Shown: positions 1 to 6,323 of the stretch, in pieces
Numbering within the stretch: position 1 is the first letter of the stretch
Layout: each line of letters begins with the position of its first letter
From: Mycobacterium sp.
Lineage (GTDB): Bacteria > Actinomycetota > Actinomycetes > Mycobacteriales > Mycobacteriaceae
Assembly (NCBI GenBank): GCA_023264755.1
Contig: JAHFVB010000042.1
Coordinates: 1 to 15,232, forward strand
Length of the DNA stretch: 15,232 nucleotides
Direction of reading: 5' to 3'
Made by a program: the position numbers and the translations under genes
Notes under the pieces: generated by a model
What the model saw: only the letters and a program-made list of their open reading frames with translations
What the model was told of the DNA's origin: nothing
Database searches by the model: none

Positions 1-195
1 GGCGCCAAGCCGGGGGGCTTCGGCGTCGCTCGGCAAGGCCGGCACCGCGCCCCCGACGCCGGGGCGGCGTAGCTTTCCACGCTTTCGGTGGGCGCCAGGC
101 CTCCCGCCTTTCGAACAGCTTGCCAATGGCTTCCGTTCGGGCCGCCGCGGATCGACTGGTGCTCGGCATTTGCCGGCCGACCTGGCGCGCGCGGC
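1..195. other. Unassigned very GC-rich region upstream of sigH
   Basis: I cannot assign a gene here. Reading from base 1 on the plus strand gives an open frame that ends in TAG at 70-72, which could be the last codons of a gene lying outside the window. The stretch is so GC-rich that several frames stay open by chance, and third-position GC does not separate them. No ribosome binding site with a convincing start and no strong hairpin was seen. The part from 196 onward is the sigH promoter region. Confidence 0.2.
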
Positions 196-224
196 GGGAA
201 CAACGGGCCCCGCACCCGCTGTTG
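196..224 (+). promoter_or_regulatory. SigH-dependent (autoregulatory) promoter of sigH
   Basis: GGGAACA at 196-202 matches the SigH/SigR-type -35 element, and TGTTG at 220-224 matches the -10 element (consensus cGTT). The spacer is 17 bases, within the usual 16-17. Transcription would start near 231, about 60 bases before the upstream GTG at 292, so both possible sigH starts lie on this transcript. SigH is known to transcribe its own gene in mycobacteria; applying that here rests on the motif match. Confidence 0.75.
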
Positions 225-375
225 TTGGGGGCAGTTAGCGCGGTCGGGCGAGCTTGTCGGCCGCTACCTCTAGGATTGGGAAGGGGTCCGTGTGCTCACG
301 GCCTGCTTGGAACGCCCGGTGACCTCACCGAGGCTGTTCGATGGTGCGGCTATCGAAGGGACGGTGTCGAGCCAG

Positions 376-1020
376 ATGACCGACGTCGACGGGCCGGCGC
401 TCGCCGAGGCTGAAGACCAGGCCAGGGAAAGCGACGCGGAACTCACGGCGCGGTTCGAGCGCGACGCGATTCCGCTCATCGACCAGCTCTACGGCGGCGC
501 GTTGCGCATTACCCGCAATCCGGCCGACGCCGAGGACCTGGTCCAAGAGACCATGGTCAAGGCCTACTCCGGCTTCCGGTCTTTCCGTGAGGGCACCAAC
601 CTCAAGGCGTGGCTGTACCGGATCCTGACCAACACCTACATCAACAGCTACCGCAAGAAGCAGCGGCAGCCGGCCGAGTATCCGACCGAGGAGATCACCG
701 ACTGGCAGCTTGCGGCCAATGCCGAGCACACGTCGACCGGCTTGCGGTCGGCTGAGGTGGAGGCGTTGGAGGCCCTGCCGGACACCGAGATCAAGGCTGC
801 GCTACAGGCCTTGCCGGAGGATTTCCGGATGGCCGTCTACTACGCCGACGTCGAAGGCTTCCCGTACAAGGAGATCGCCGAGATCATGGATACACCCATC
901 GGGACGGTGATGTCCCGGTTGCACCGCGGCCGCAAGCAACTTCGCGAACTGTTGGGAGACGTCGCGCGTGAGCGCGGCTTCAACCGCGGCGCCGCGGCTC
1001 CCGAGGAGGTGTCCTCGTGA
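376..1020 (+). CDS. sigH: RNA polymerase sigma factor SigH (ECF, thiol-oxidative stress)
   Basis: SigH directs RNA polymerase to thioredoxin, chaperone, protease and other oxidative/heat stress genes once its anti-sigma factor RshA is oxidised. From ATG 376 the protein is 214 aa, close to the 216 aa of M. tuberculosis SigH. Sigma region 2 is about residues 27-98 ([17 protein letters not shown], then the [11 protein letters not shown] motif). Region 4 is about 140-193, with the helix-turn-helix [20 protein letters not shown]. The ATG at 376 aligns with the M. tuberculosis start but has no well-spaced Shine-Dalgarno. An in-frame GTG at 292 has AAGGGG five bases upstream and would add 28 residues; GTG 364 is a third option. 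The extended form may be real (see findings). The end overlaps rshA as GTGA, so the pair is probably translationally coupled. Transcribed from the SigH-type promoter at 196-224. Confidence 0.93.
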   Translation: MTDVDGPALAEAEDQARESDAELTARFERDAIPLIDQLYGGALRITRNPADAEDLVQETMVKAYSGFRSFREGTNLKAWLYRILTNTYINSYRKKQRQPAEYPTEEITDWQLAANAEHTSTGLRSAEVEALEALPDTEIKAALQALPEDFRMAVYYADVEGFPYKEIAEIMDTPIGTVMSRLHRGRKQLRELLGDVARERGFNRGAAAPEEVSS

Positions 1021-1316
1021 GCGACGACGAATTCACGTTCCGTCCGCCGGTGGGGCCGGTAGATCCCGAGCATCCCGAGTGCGCCGCCGTCATCGCCGAG
1101 GTTTGGACGTTGCTCGACGTGGAGTGCTCGGCCGAATCCAGGGACAAGCTCAAGCATCACCTCGAGGAATGCCCGGCCTGCCTGCGGCACTACGGCGTCG
1201 AGGAGCGGGTGAAGCGGCTGATCGCCACGAAGTGCAGCGGTGAGAAGGCCCCTGAGACGCTGAGGGCGCGGCTGCGCATGGAGATCAGCCGCACCACCAT
1301 CATCAGCGGCGGCTAG
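1017..1316 (+). CDS. rshA: Anti-sigma factor RshA (zinc-associated, redox sensor for SigH)
   Basis: RshA binds SigH in reducing conditions and releases it when its thiols form a disulphide. The 99-aa protein has the ZAS-family HxxxCxxC motif (H48, C52, C55), plus C22, C37 and C73. One of the N-terminal cysteines would complete the zinc site, as in RsrA of Streptomyces. GTG 1017 is chosen because GAGGAGG at 1003-1009 lies seven bases upstream and because the family begins just before the acidic and aromatic N-terminal stretch. It overlaps the sigH stop by three bases. The short gap to the convergent ribosomal protein gene (7 bases) leaves no room for a separate terminator. Confidence 0.92.
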   Translation: MSDDEFTFRPPVGPVDPEHPECAAVIAEVWTLLDVECSAESRDKLKHHLEECPACLRHYGVEERVKRLIATKCSGEKAPETLRARLRMEISRTTIISGG

Positions 1317-1323
1317 CGAGTTC

Positions 1324-1416
1324 TTACTTCACTGCCTTCGAGCCGCAGTTGGGGCGCTTGCCGTGGTTTGCCTTCGAATGCTTGCGGTCACGCTTCTTGC
1401 GGCCACGCTTGGCCAT
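1324..1416 (-). CDS. Small ribosomal protein, bL37-like (30 aa)
   Basis: A 30-codon gene on the minus strand. It starts MAKRGRKKRDRKHSKANHGK and continues with RPNCGSKAVK. The first part matches my memory of bL37, the 24-residue actinobacterial 50S protein seen in M. smegmatis ribosome structures. The composition (about 14 Lys/Arg, almost no acidic residues) fits an rRNA-embedded peptide. A strong Shine-Dalgarno (GGAGGA, six bases before the ATG) supports translation. Seven extra residues including one cysteine follow the part I remember. The gene converges on rshA with a 7-base gap and diverges from the biotinylated protein gene across 142 bases. Too short for most gene callers. Confidence 0.88.
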   Translation of the reverse strand: MAKRGRKKRDRKHSKANHGKRPNCGSKAVK

Positions 1417-1558
1417 GATCGGTCCTCCAGTGAGTCAGTAGCTTGCGTCCCAGTGTCTCATGACGGCGTGGTGCGTCATAAACGCAGTGGTGTGGTTCGA
1501 TGTACCGGGCAGCCAGCTGCGGGCCGGCGCCTAGAACCGAGTGACGAGTGGAGTGAAT

Positions 1559-1774
1559 ATGCCCGAGGACGTTCGCGCCGAGATCGTGGCCAGTGTGCTC
1601 GAGGTCGTGGTCAGCGAGGGCGACCAGATCGGCGAGGGGGACACCGTCGTTCTGCTTGAGTCGATGAAGATGGAGATCCCGGTGCTCGCCGAAGTGGCCG
1701 GCACCGTGACCACGGTGAACGTCTCCGTCGGCGACGTCATCCAGGCCGGCGATCTCATCGCCGTCATCAGCTAG
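1559..1774 (+). CDS. TB7.3: Biotinylated protein TB7.3 (biotinyl/lipoyl carrier domain)
   Basis: A stand-alone biotin carboxyl carrier domain of 71 aa, the same length as M. tuberculosis TB7.3 and nearly identical in the parts I remember. The biotinylation motif is ESMKMEIP, with the target lysine at residue 37. The repeated hammerhead pattern (EGDQI and VGDVIQAGDLIAVIS) frames it. The partner carboxylase is not encoded here. ATG 1559 is preferred over an in-frame ATG at 1541 because GGAG lies five bases upstream and the family begins with M-x-EDVRAEIV. It is followed 37 bases later by pdtaS on the same strand, and the two may share a transcript. Confidence 0.92.
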   Translation: MPEDVRAEIVASVLEVVVSEGDQIGEGDTVVLLESMKMEIPVLAEVAGTVTTVNVSVGDVIQAGDLIAVIS

Positions 1775-1811
1775 GCGTCCGCCGCCGCCCTGACGATCGG
1801 CCGGAGCAGCC

Positions 1812-3311
1812 ATGTCGACCCTTGGTGATCTGCTCGCCGAGCACACCGTGCTGCCCGGCACCGCCGTCGACCACCTCCATGCCGTCGTGGGGGAGTGGCA
1901 ACTACTTGCCGACCTGTCGTTCGCCGACTTTCTGATGTGGGTGCGCCGCGACGATGGCGCCCTGGTGTGCGTCGCTCAGGTGCGGCCCAATACCGCGCCC
2001 ACGGTGCTGTTGGCCGACGCCGTCGGCACCCTCAATCCGGCCGCCGACATGCCCGTCGTGACGGCCGCGTTCACCTCCGGCCACATCGGCCGCGAAAGCG
2101 ATGTCGGACAAGGGGATTCGCGCGACGGTAGCTGGCTCAACGTCGAGGCCGTCCCAGTGCGTCACGGCAGCCAGGTGGTGGCGGTGCTCACGCATCAGAC
2201 AGCCCTGGCCGACCGGCGCAAGGCCAGTCCGCTGGAACGGGCATACCTGGACTGCGCCCGCAACCTGCTGCACATGCTGTCCGAAGGCACGTTCCCCAAC
2301 GTCGGCGACCTGGCGCTGTCCCGGTCGAGCCCCCGGGTGGGGGACGGCTTCATTCGGCTGGCGGTCGACGGATCGGTCGTCTTCGCCAGCCCCAACGCGA
2401 TCTCGGCCTATCACCGCATGGGGTTGGCCGCGGAACTCGAGGGTCACGACCTGGTCGCCATCACGCGGCCCCTGATCTCGGATCCGTTCGAGGCGCAGGA
2501 ACTGGCCAACCACGTCAGGGATTCGTTGGCCGGCGGCTCGAGCATGCGGATGGAGGTCGACGCGGGCGGTGCGGCCGTGTTGTTGCGGACGCTGCCGTTG
2601 GTGGTGCACGGCAGCGCGGCGGGTGCCGGGGTGCTGATCCGCGACGTGACCGAGGTCAAGCGCCGCGATCGGGCGCTGTTGTCCAAGGACGCGACCATCC
2701 GCGAGATTCACCACCGGGTGAAGAACAACCTGCAGACGGTGGCCGCGCTGCTGCGGCTACAAGCCCGTCGCACCAACAATGCGGAGGGCCGGGAGGCGCT
2801 GATCGAGTCCGTGCGCCGGGTGTCGTCGATCGCGCTGGTCCACGACGCGTTGTCGATGTCGGTCGACGAGGAGGTGAACCTCGATCAGGTGGTGGACCGG
2901 ATCCTGCCGATCATGAACGACGTGGCGTCGGTGGACACCCCCATCAGGATCGTGCGGGTGGGCGACCTGGGGGTGCTGGATGCCGATCGGGCCACGGCGC
3001 TGATCATGGTCATCACCGAGTTGGTGCAGAACGCGCTCGAGCACGCCTACGACCCCGTCACCGACCAGGGCTGCGTATCCATCAGGGCCGAGCGTTCGGC
3101 GCGCTGGCTCGACGTCGTGGTGCACGACGACGGCCGTGGGCTGCCCGAGGGGTTCAGCCTGGAGAAGTCGGATCGGCTGGGTTTGCAGATCGTGCGCACC
3201 CTGGTCGCCGCCGAACTGGACGGCTCGCTGGGTATGCACGAAGTGCCTGGTGGGGGCACCGACGTCGTGTTGCGCGTACCGCTGGGCCGCAAGACGCGAC
3301 TGGCCCAGTAG
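1812..3311 (+). CDS. pdtaS: Sensor histidine kinase PdtaS
   Basis: Cytosolic histidine kinase of the PdtaS/PdtaR system; PdtaR, the partner response regulator with an ANTAR RNA-binding domain, is not in this window. The protein is 499 aa (about 501 in M. tuberculosis). The order is an N-terminal GAF-type sensor (about 1-150), a PAS-type domain (about 170-290), a HisKA_2 dimerisation helix with REIHHRVKNNLQ (tandem histidines 300 and 301, one of them the phospho-acceptor) and a HATPase domain (N-box ELVQNALEHAY with N407; G1 box DDGRG at 439-443; G2 region LGLQIV near 456). No transmembrane segment is visible. Published work links PdtaS to c-di-GMP, copper and nitric oxide signals; that is knowledge of the family, not of this copy. 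GGAG five bases before ATG 1812 supports the start. Confidence 0.95.
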   Translation: MSTLGDLLAEHTVLPGTAVDHLHAVVGEWQLLADLSFADFLMWVRRDDGALVCVAQVRPNTAPTVLLADAVGTLNPAADMPVVTAAFTSGHIGRESDVGQGDSRDGSWLNVEAVPVRHGSQVVAVLTHQTALADRRKASPLERAYLDCARNLLHMLSEGTFPNVGDLALSRSSPRVGDGFIRLAVDGSVVFASPNAISAYHRMGLAAELEGHDLVAITRPLISDPFEAQELANHVRDSLAGGSSMRMEVDAGGAAVLLRTLPLVVHGSAAGAGVLIRDVTEVKRRDRALLSKDATIREIHHRVKNNLQTVAALLRLQARRTNNAEGREALIESVRRVSSIALVHDALSMSVDEEVNLDQVVDRILPIMNDVASVDTPIRIVRVGDLGVLDADRATALIMVITELVQNALEHAYDPVTDQGCVSIRAERSARWLDVVVHDDGRGLPEGFSLEKSDRLGLQIVRTLVAAELDGSLGMHEVPGGGTDVVLRVPLGRKTRLAQ

Positions 3312-3336
3312 GGCCACCCACGCCCCCAGGACAGAG

Positions 3337-3366
3337 TTACGGCCCCGGAGTGATCCGGGGCCGTAA
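3337..3366. terminator. Hairpin terminator between pdtaS and whiB1
   Basis: A perfect 13-bp inverted repeat (3337-3349 with 3354-3366, arm TTACGGCCCCGGA) around a GTGA loop. It sits 25 bases after the pdtaS stop and 20 bases after the whiB1 stop, so it can serve both converging genes. There is no U-tract, which is common for mycobacterial terminators. Confidence 0.85.
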
Positions 3367-3386
3367 GTCTGCGAATGATTCGAGAG

Positions 3387-3641
3387 CTAGACGCCGGTAC
3401 GGGCCTTGGTGCGGGCATTGCGCCGCTTGAGCGCCCGACGCTCGTCTTCACTCATGCCGCCCCAGACACCGGCGTCCTGGCCGGAGTCCAACGCCCAGGT
3501 CAGGCACTCAGTGGTGACCGGGCAGCGGTTGCAAACCAGCCTTGCGTCGGCAATCTGGGCGAGTGCCGGTCCGCTGTTCCCTACCGGGAAGAACAGTTCC
3601 GGATCCTCGTCACGACAGACCGCCTTGTGCCGCCAATCCAT
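3387..3641 (-). CDS. whiB1: Transcriptional regulator WhiB1 (4Fe-4S, nitric oxide responsive)
   Basis: WhiB-family Fe-S protein of 84 aa, the same length as M. tuberculosis WhiB1, which is essential, binds the primary sigma factor SigA and reacts with nitric oxide. The four cluster cysteines are C9, C37, C40 and C46 (CxxC between the second and third). The family turn GVWGG is at 58-62, followed by a basic tail (RRALKRRNARTKARTGV) that contacts DNA. The start is fixed by GAGGAG eight bases upstream of the ATG. The 248-base upstream gap carries a CRP-like operator and a promoter candidate. It shares a terminator with pdtaS. Confidence 0.96.
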   Translation of the reverse strand: MDWRHKAVCRDEDPELFFPVGNSGPALAQIADARLVCNRCPVTTECLTWALDSGQDAGVWGGMSEDERRALKRRNARTKARTGV

Positions 3642-3889
3642 GGTCCCAACTCCTCACTATGTGCGCAGCAAGGCGCACGAGCTTTTCTTCGGCTGTTAAC
3701 GCGTGCACACGAAATGTTTCTGCACTGTTGCATCTAAGGCTTCCACAGGCTGAACAGATGTCAATAGCGACGCGTTAACACGTGTGCAATCTCACTACTC
3801 TCTTGCGGGTACCGCGTTGGCGGCACCCCTAACCGTTTGTACTACACTGAGGGTTCTTGCGCCCTAAATCAGGCAGAGTGAAAGCTGAA
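3642..3889 (-). promoter_or_regulatory. whiB1 promoter region
   Basis: A 248-base control region between the lipid kinase gene and whiB1. Reading towards whiB1 there is a CRP-like site (3796-3781), a TTGACA -35-like hexamer (3764-3759) and a TTAGAT -10-like hexamer (3737-3732). The spacing between the last two is long (21 bases), so they may belong to different promoters. Two related motifs beginning GTTAAC (3695-3710 and 3774-3789) flank the promoter. On the plus strand TTGGCG (3817-3822), 17 bases and TACTAC (3840-3845) could be a weak antisense promoter. No further coding sequence was found. Confidence 0.55.
3781..3796 (-). promoter_or_regulatory. CRP/cAMP operator upstream of whiB1
   Basis: On the minus strand this reads AGTGAGATTGCACACG. 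I recall the M. tuberculosis CRP (Rv3676) site upstream of whiB1 as AGTGAGATAGCCCACG, which differs at two positions. It lies about 60 bases upstream of the start predicted from the -10-like TTAGAT, close to the activating position reported for whiB1. The comparison sequence is from memory. Confidence 0.72.
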
Positions 3890-4858
3890 TCACAGGTCAG
3901 CGGGCTTCGGGGGCGGTGCGACCACGGCCAGCGCTGCGGGCACCGAGGTGAAGGTCATGCAGTCGCGCAAGCCCAGGTAGTCACCGTCGATCTGGCACGC
4001 CACGGGGCTCGCGCTGGTGATGCGCAGCCACGGCAGGTCGTCCTCGCGGATGAGATGGCGGGCCTCGATCTTCGGCTTGCGCGACACCATCCTGCGCACC
4101 AGCCCCAGGTTGGCCCACACGTTCATGCTGGTGGTCGCGAACAAGCCCAAACCCGTCTCGAACGTCGTCGTCGGATTGGTCCACACCGGCCTGGAGTTCG
4201 CGTACGTCCACGGGCTCGAGTTCGACACGAACGCGAAGTGCACCCCGGTGATCGCATCCCGGTCCGGAAGGTGCAACGTCAGCATCGGCTCCCGGCGCGC
4301 GCTGGCCAGGACCTCCCGCACGGCAACGCGGATGTACCGCGCCGCGGTCACCTTGCGGCCCTTCTCCCGCTGCGCCTCGACGGCGGCCACCACGGCTCCG
4401 TCCACGCCCATTCCGGCGGTGAAGACGGCCCAGCGTTCTCCGCAGTCCATCAGGCCGATGCGTCGCCACGGCGTACCGCCGCGATACGCGGTCAACAGGT
4501 CGACGAGCTGGTTGGTCGCCACGATCGGGTCGGAACTGATGCCCAGGGCGCGGGCGAAGACGTTGGCCGACCCACCGGGCACCACGCCGACCGCAGGCGC
4601 CTGCCCGGCCGGCAACCCCGCGCCGCACTCGCCGAGGATGCCGTTGACCACCTCGTTCACCGTGCCGTCGCCGCCGTGCACGATCACGACGTCGATGCCG
4701 TCCCTGGCCGCGTCCCGGCCGATTTCGATCGCATGGCCGCGGTGGTCGGTGTGCACCACGCTCAACTCGACGCGGCTCTCCAGCGCATGGGCGAGCAAGT
4801 CCCGACCGGCCGGGGTCGTCGACGTCGCATTGGGATTGACGATCAGCACGGCGCGCAC
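3890..4858 (-). CDS. Diacylglycerol/sphingosine kinase-family lipid kinase (Rv3218-like)
   Basis: A 322-aa protein of the DAGK_cat lipid kinase superfamily, which phosphorylates a lipid hydroxyl with ATP; the substrate here is unknown. The nucleotide loop HGGDGTVNEVVNG is at 61-73 and the second glycine-rich motif PGGSANVFAR at 94-103. The opening VLIVNPNAT fold motif is also typical. A cytosolic or membrane-peripheral enzyme is expected, as no transmembrane segment is evident. The GTG start at 4858 has no Shine-Dalgarno, but TAGGCT lies eight bases upstream, suggesting a leaderless mRNA. It diverges from the membrane protein gene across only 50 bases and is followed by whiB1 on the same strand after 248 bases. 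M. tuberculosis Rv3218 is the positional counterpart. Confidence 0.88.
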   Translation of the reverse strand: MRAVLIVNPNATSTTPAGRDLLAHALESRVELSVVHTDHRGHAIEIGRDAARDGIDVVIVHGGDGTVNEVVNGILGECGAGLPAGQAPAVGVVPGGSANVFARALGISSDPIVATNQLVDLLTAYRGGTPWRRIGLMDCGERWAVFTAGMGVDGAVVAAVEAQREKGRKVTAARYIRVAVREVLASARREPMLTLHLPDRDAITGVHFAFVSNSSPWTYANSRPVWTNPTTTFETGLGLFATTSMNVWANLGLVRRMVSRKPKIEARHLIREDDLPWLRITSASPVACQIDGDYLGLRDCMTFTSVPAALAVVAPPPKPADL

Positions 4859-4908
4859 GGGGTATCAGCCTATCGGGGCCGGCGGCCGGTACCTCTACGC
4901 TGGCCGTC
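4859..4908. promoter_or_regulatory. Divergent promoter pair, both apparently leaderless
   Basis: Fifty bases separate two diverging GTG starts. On the minus strand TAGGCT (4872-4867) is eight bases before the kinase start. On the plus strand TACGCT (4896-4901) is seven bases before the membrane protein start. Both fit the mycobacterial TAnnnT -10 element, and neither start has a Shine-Dalgarno. The two -10 elements are 23 bases apart, so the polymerases would compete for the same stretch. Confidence 0.6.
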
Positions 4909-5331
4909 GTGATCGTTCCCCCACCGGCGACGGTGCGTCAGGCGGGTCTGGTGGTGGCTCTCGAGGGGTCGGCCGCGCTGCTCGTCGCCGTCGTACTGAT
5001 CGTGCGCCACCTAGCCGGAACCGAAGACCCGCCGTGGCTGAGCGGATATGGGACGGCGGCCTCGTTCCTGATCATGGGTGCCGCCGTGCTCGGCGCGGGG
5101 TGGGCGCTGTGGACGGGCCGGCGCTGGGGTCGCGGGCTGGCGGTGTTCGCCCAGCTGTTGTTGTTGCCGATCGCCTGGTACATGGCCGTTGACTCGCAAC
5201 AGTGGGGCTACGGGGTGCCGGTCGGGCTGGTGGCGGTGGCCGTCTTGGGCCTGCTGTTCAGCCCGGCGGCGCTGCAGTGGGCAGCTCAATCCTCCGCGAG
5301 TGCGGACAGTTCCGGCCCGGACACCCGGTAG
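4909..5331 (+). CDS. Four-helix integral membrane protein (Rv3217c-like)
   Basis: A 140-aa hydrophobic protein with four predicted membrane helices at about residues 12-33, 48-69, 76-94 and 101-121, short loops and a Ser/Asp-rich C-terminal tail. No catalytic motif is visible and I assign no function. The size, topology and position match M. tuberculosis Rv3217c. The start GTG 4909 appears leaderless (see the divergent promoter). Its last 46 bases overlap the converging GNAT gene, so the two 3' ends are antisense to each other. Confidence 0.82.
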   Translation: MIVPPPATVRQAGLVVALEGSAALLVAVVLIVRHLAGTEDPPWLSGYGTAASFLIMGAAVLGAGWALWTGRRWGRGLAVFAQLLLLPIAWYMAVDSQQWGYGVPVGLVAVAVLGLLFSPAALQWAAQSSASADSSGPDTR

Positions 5332-5765
5332 GTGATCCACTCGTTCTGGGGGCGGCCGCCGACGCCGTCGTACAGGGCGATCGCGTTGACGTTCCAGTCG
5401 AGCACCGCCCACGACAGCCGCGTGTAGCCGGACTGCTCGCACTCGCGGGCCAACGTGGCCAGCAGCTTGCGGGCCAGGCCCAGTCTGCGAAAGTTCGCCC
5501 GCACGAACAGGTCTTCGAGGTAGATGCCCGCCACACCATCCCAGGTGGAGAAGTTGCGGAACCACAGCGCGCACGCCGCTGGTTGCCCGTCCACCTCGGC
5601 CAGGTGTGCGTACAGCACCGGTTCGGGTCCGAAAAGGGCTGTGCGCAGCTGAGCTTCGGTCACCGTGCATTCTTCGGCGGCGTGTTCGAACTCGGCCAGT
5701 TCGTGGACCATGGCCCTCAGTTCGGATTCGTCTCCGGGGCGGGCCGGTCGGATGGTCACGGTCAT
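5286..5765 (-). CDS. GNAT-family N-acetyltransferase (diamine acetyltransferase-like)
   Basis: A 159-aa single-domain GNAT enzyme that would transfer acetyl from acetyl-CoA to an amine. The acetyl-CoA loop is RRLGLA (93-98) after the LEDLFV strand (83-88). The following WNxxAIxLY segment (124-132) resembles spermidine/spermine (diamine) acetyltransferases. The substrate is not known. Its counterpart in M. tuberculosis is Rv3216. There is no good Shine-Dalgarno, but AACGCT sits six bases before the ATG. It overlaps the end of the plus-strand membrane protein gene by 46 bases. Confidence 0.88.
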   Translation of the reverse strand: MTVTIRPARPGDESELRAMVHELAEFEHAAEECTVTEAQLRTALFGPEPVLYAHLAEVDGQPAACALWFRNFSTWDGVAGIYLEDLFVRANFRRLGLARKLLATLARECEQSGYTRLSWAVLDWNVNAIALYDGVGGRPQNEWITYRVSGPELSALAED

Positions 5766-5793
5766 GGGATCAGCGTTTCATGCGGTCGGCCGG

Positions 5794-5806
5794 CCCGTTG
5801 CACGGG
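5794..5806. terminator. Small hairpin after arr (weak terminator candidate)
   Basis: CCCGT, TGC loop, ACGGG: a perfect 5-bp stem 43 bases beyond the arr stop. It is short and has no U-tract, so termination here is only a possibility. Confidence 0.25.
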
Positions 5807-5841
5807 GAGGCTACGCACGTGCACGGGGGAGGCTACGCACG
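5800..5841. repeat. Two tandem copies of a 21-bp unit downstream of arr
   Basis: Bases 5800-5820 and 5821-5841 are near-identical units of the form GCACGGGG(G)AGGCTACGCACG. They differ by one extra G in the second copy and by the final base. The array ends seven bases before the arr stop codon. It might be a slippage product or a scar at the edge of the arr segment. Confidence 0.85.
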
Positions 5842-5848
5842 CCCAGAG

Positions 5849-6277
5849 CTAGTCGTAGATGACGGCCAGGCCCCGGCGTTCGAGGTCGGCCAACCCGTCC
5901 CGCATGGCTTGCAGCTGGTCCGCCGAATGTCCCACCCAGTCGGTGAGCTCGCCGACGACCCGCACGGGCTCCTTGGTGCGGTACGAGCGGGTCGGGTTGC
6001 CCGGCAGCCTCTTGTCCGTCACGTTCGGGTCGTCCTCAAGTGGGCCTTGCGGTTCCACCAGGTAGATGCGGCCCTCGCCGGCGCCCAGGGCCAGCTCGGC
6101 GCCCCACACCGCGGCATCCAGGGTTTGCGTCACGTAGACGTGGTTGGCGATGCGCCCTACGCCGTAGTTCGACGGGCGTCCGGGCACCAGCAACTCGCCC
6201 ACGCGAAGGTCGGCCTTGGTGCCGTGGAGGAACGCCCCCGATTCGTGTACCTCGAAAGGCTTCGGTGTGTTCGTCAC
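5849..6277 (-). CDS. arr: Rifampin ADP-ribosyltransferase Arr
   Basis: Arr inactivates rifamycins by transferring ADP-ribose from NAD+ to the C23 hydroxyl. The 142-aa protein is very similar to Arr of M. smegmatis from PKPFEVHESGA to the terminal GLAVIYD. The residues of the family triad are present: H18 (LHGT), Y48 (NHVYVTQT) and D83 (EDDPN), equivalent to H19, Y49 and D84 in the published structure numbering. Stretches such as NVTDKRLPGNPTRSYRT and VGELTDWVGH are diagnostic. GTG 6277 is the start because AAGGGGG lies five bases upstream; longer readings of this frame only run into entC. It is monocistronic, 85 bases ahead of the GNAT gene, and has a RAE-like repeat 48 bases upstream. arr is not part of the M. 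tuberculosis version of this locus. Intrinsic rifampicin tolerance is expected if it is expressed. Confidence 0.95.
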   Translation of the reverse strand: MTNTPKPFEVHESGAFLHGTKADLRVGELLVPGRPSNYGVGRIANHVYVTQTLDAAVWGAELALGAGEGRIYLVEPQGPLEDDPNVTDKRLPGNPTRSYRTKEPVRVVGELTDWVGHSADQLQAMRDGLADLERRGLAVIYD

Positions 6278-6308
6278 GAGAACCCCCTTGCGTCGTAGTG
6301 GTCGCACG

Positions 6309-6314
6309 ATTGTG
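6309..6314 (-). promoter_or_regulatory. Candidate arr -10 element
   Basis: CACAAT on the minus strand, about 32 bases before the arr start. A TTGCCG -35-like hexamer (6339-6334) lies inside the RAE-like repeat at a long 19-base spacing. An alternative AT-rich stretch (ACTATAT, 6360-6354) lies on the other side of the repeat. I cannot decide between them from sequence alone. Confidence 0.35.
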
Positions 6315-6323
6315 GGGCCCCTC

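Noticed and set aside
88..273. Short plus-strand frames upstream of sigH (88-273, 120-413)
   Set aside because: No Shine-Dalgarno, no recognisable protein, and they overlap the sigH promoter and start.
3857..4912. Long plus-strand reading frame (351 codons) across the lipid kinase locus
   Set aside because: It is antisense to a gene with intact kinase motifs, and its Arg/His/Gly-rich translation is typical of a shadow frame in GC-rich DNA.
4017..5192. Second long plus-strand frame (391 codons) over the same locus
   Set aside because: Low-complexity Ser/Thr/Arg-rich translation, antisense to the kinase and out of frame with the membrane protein gene.
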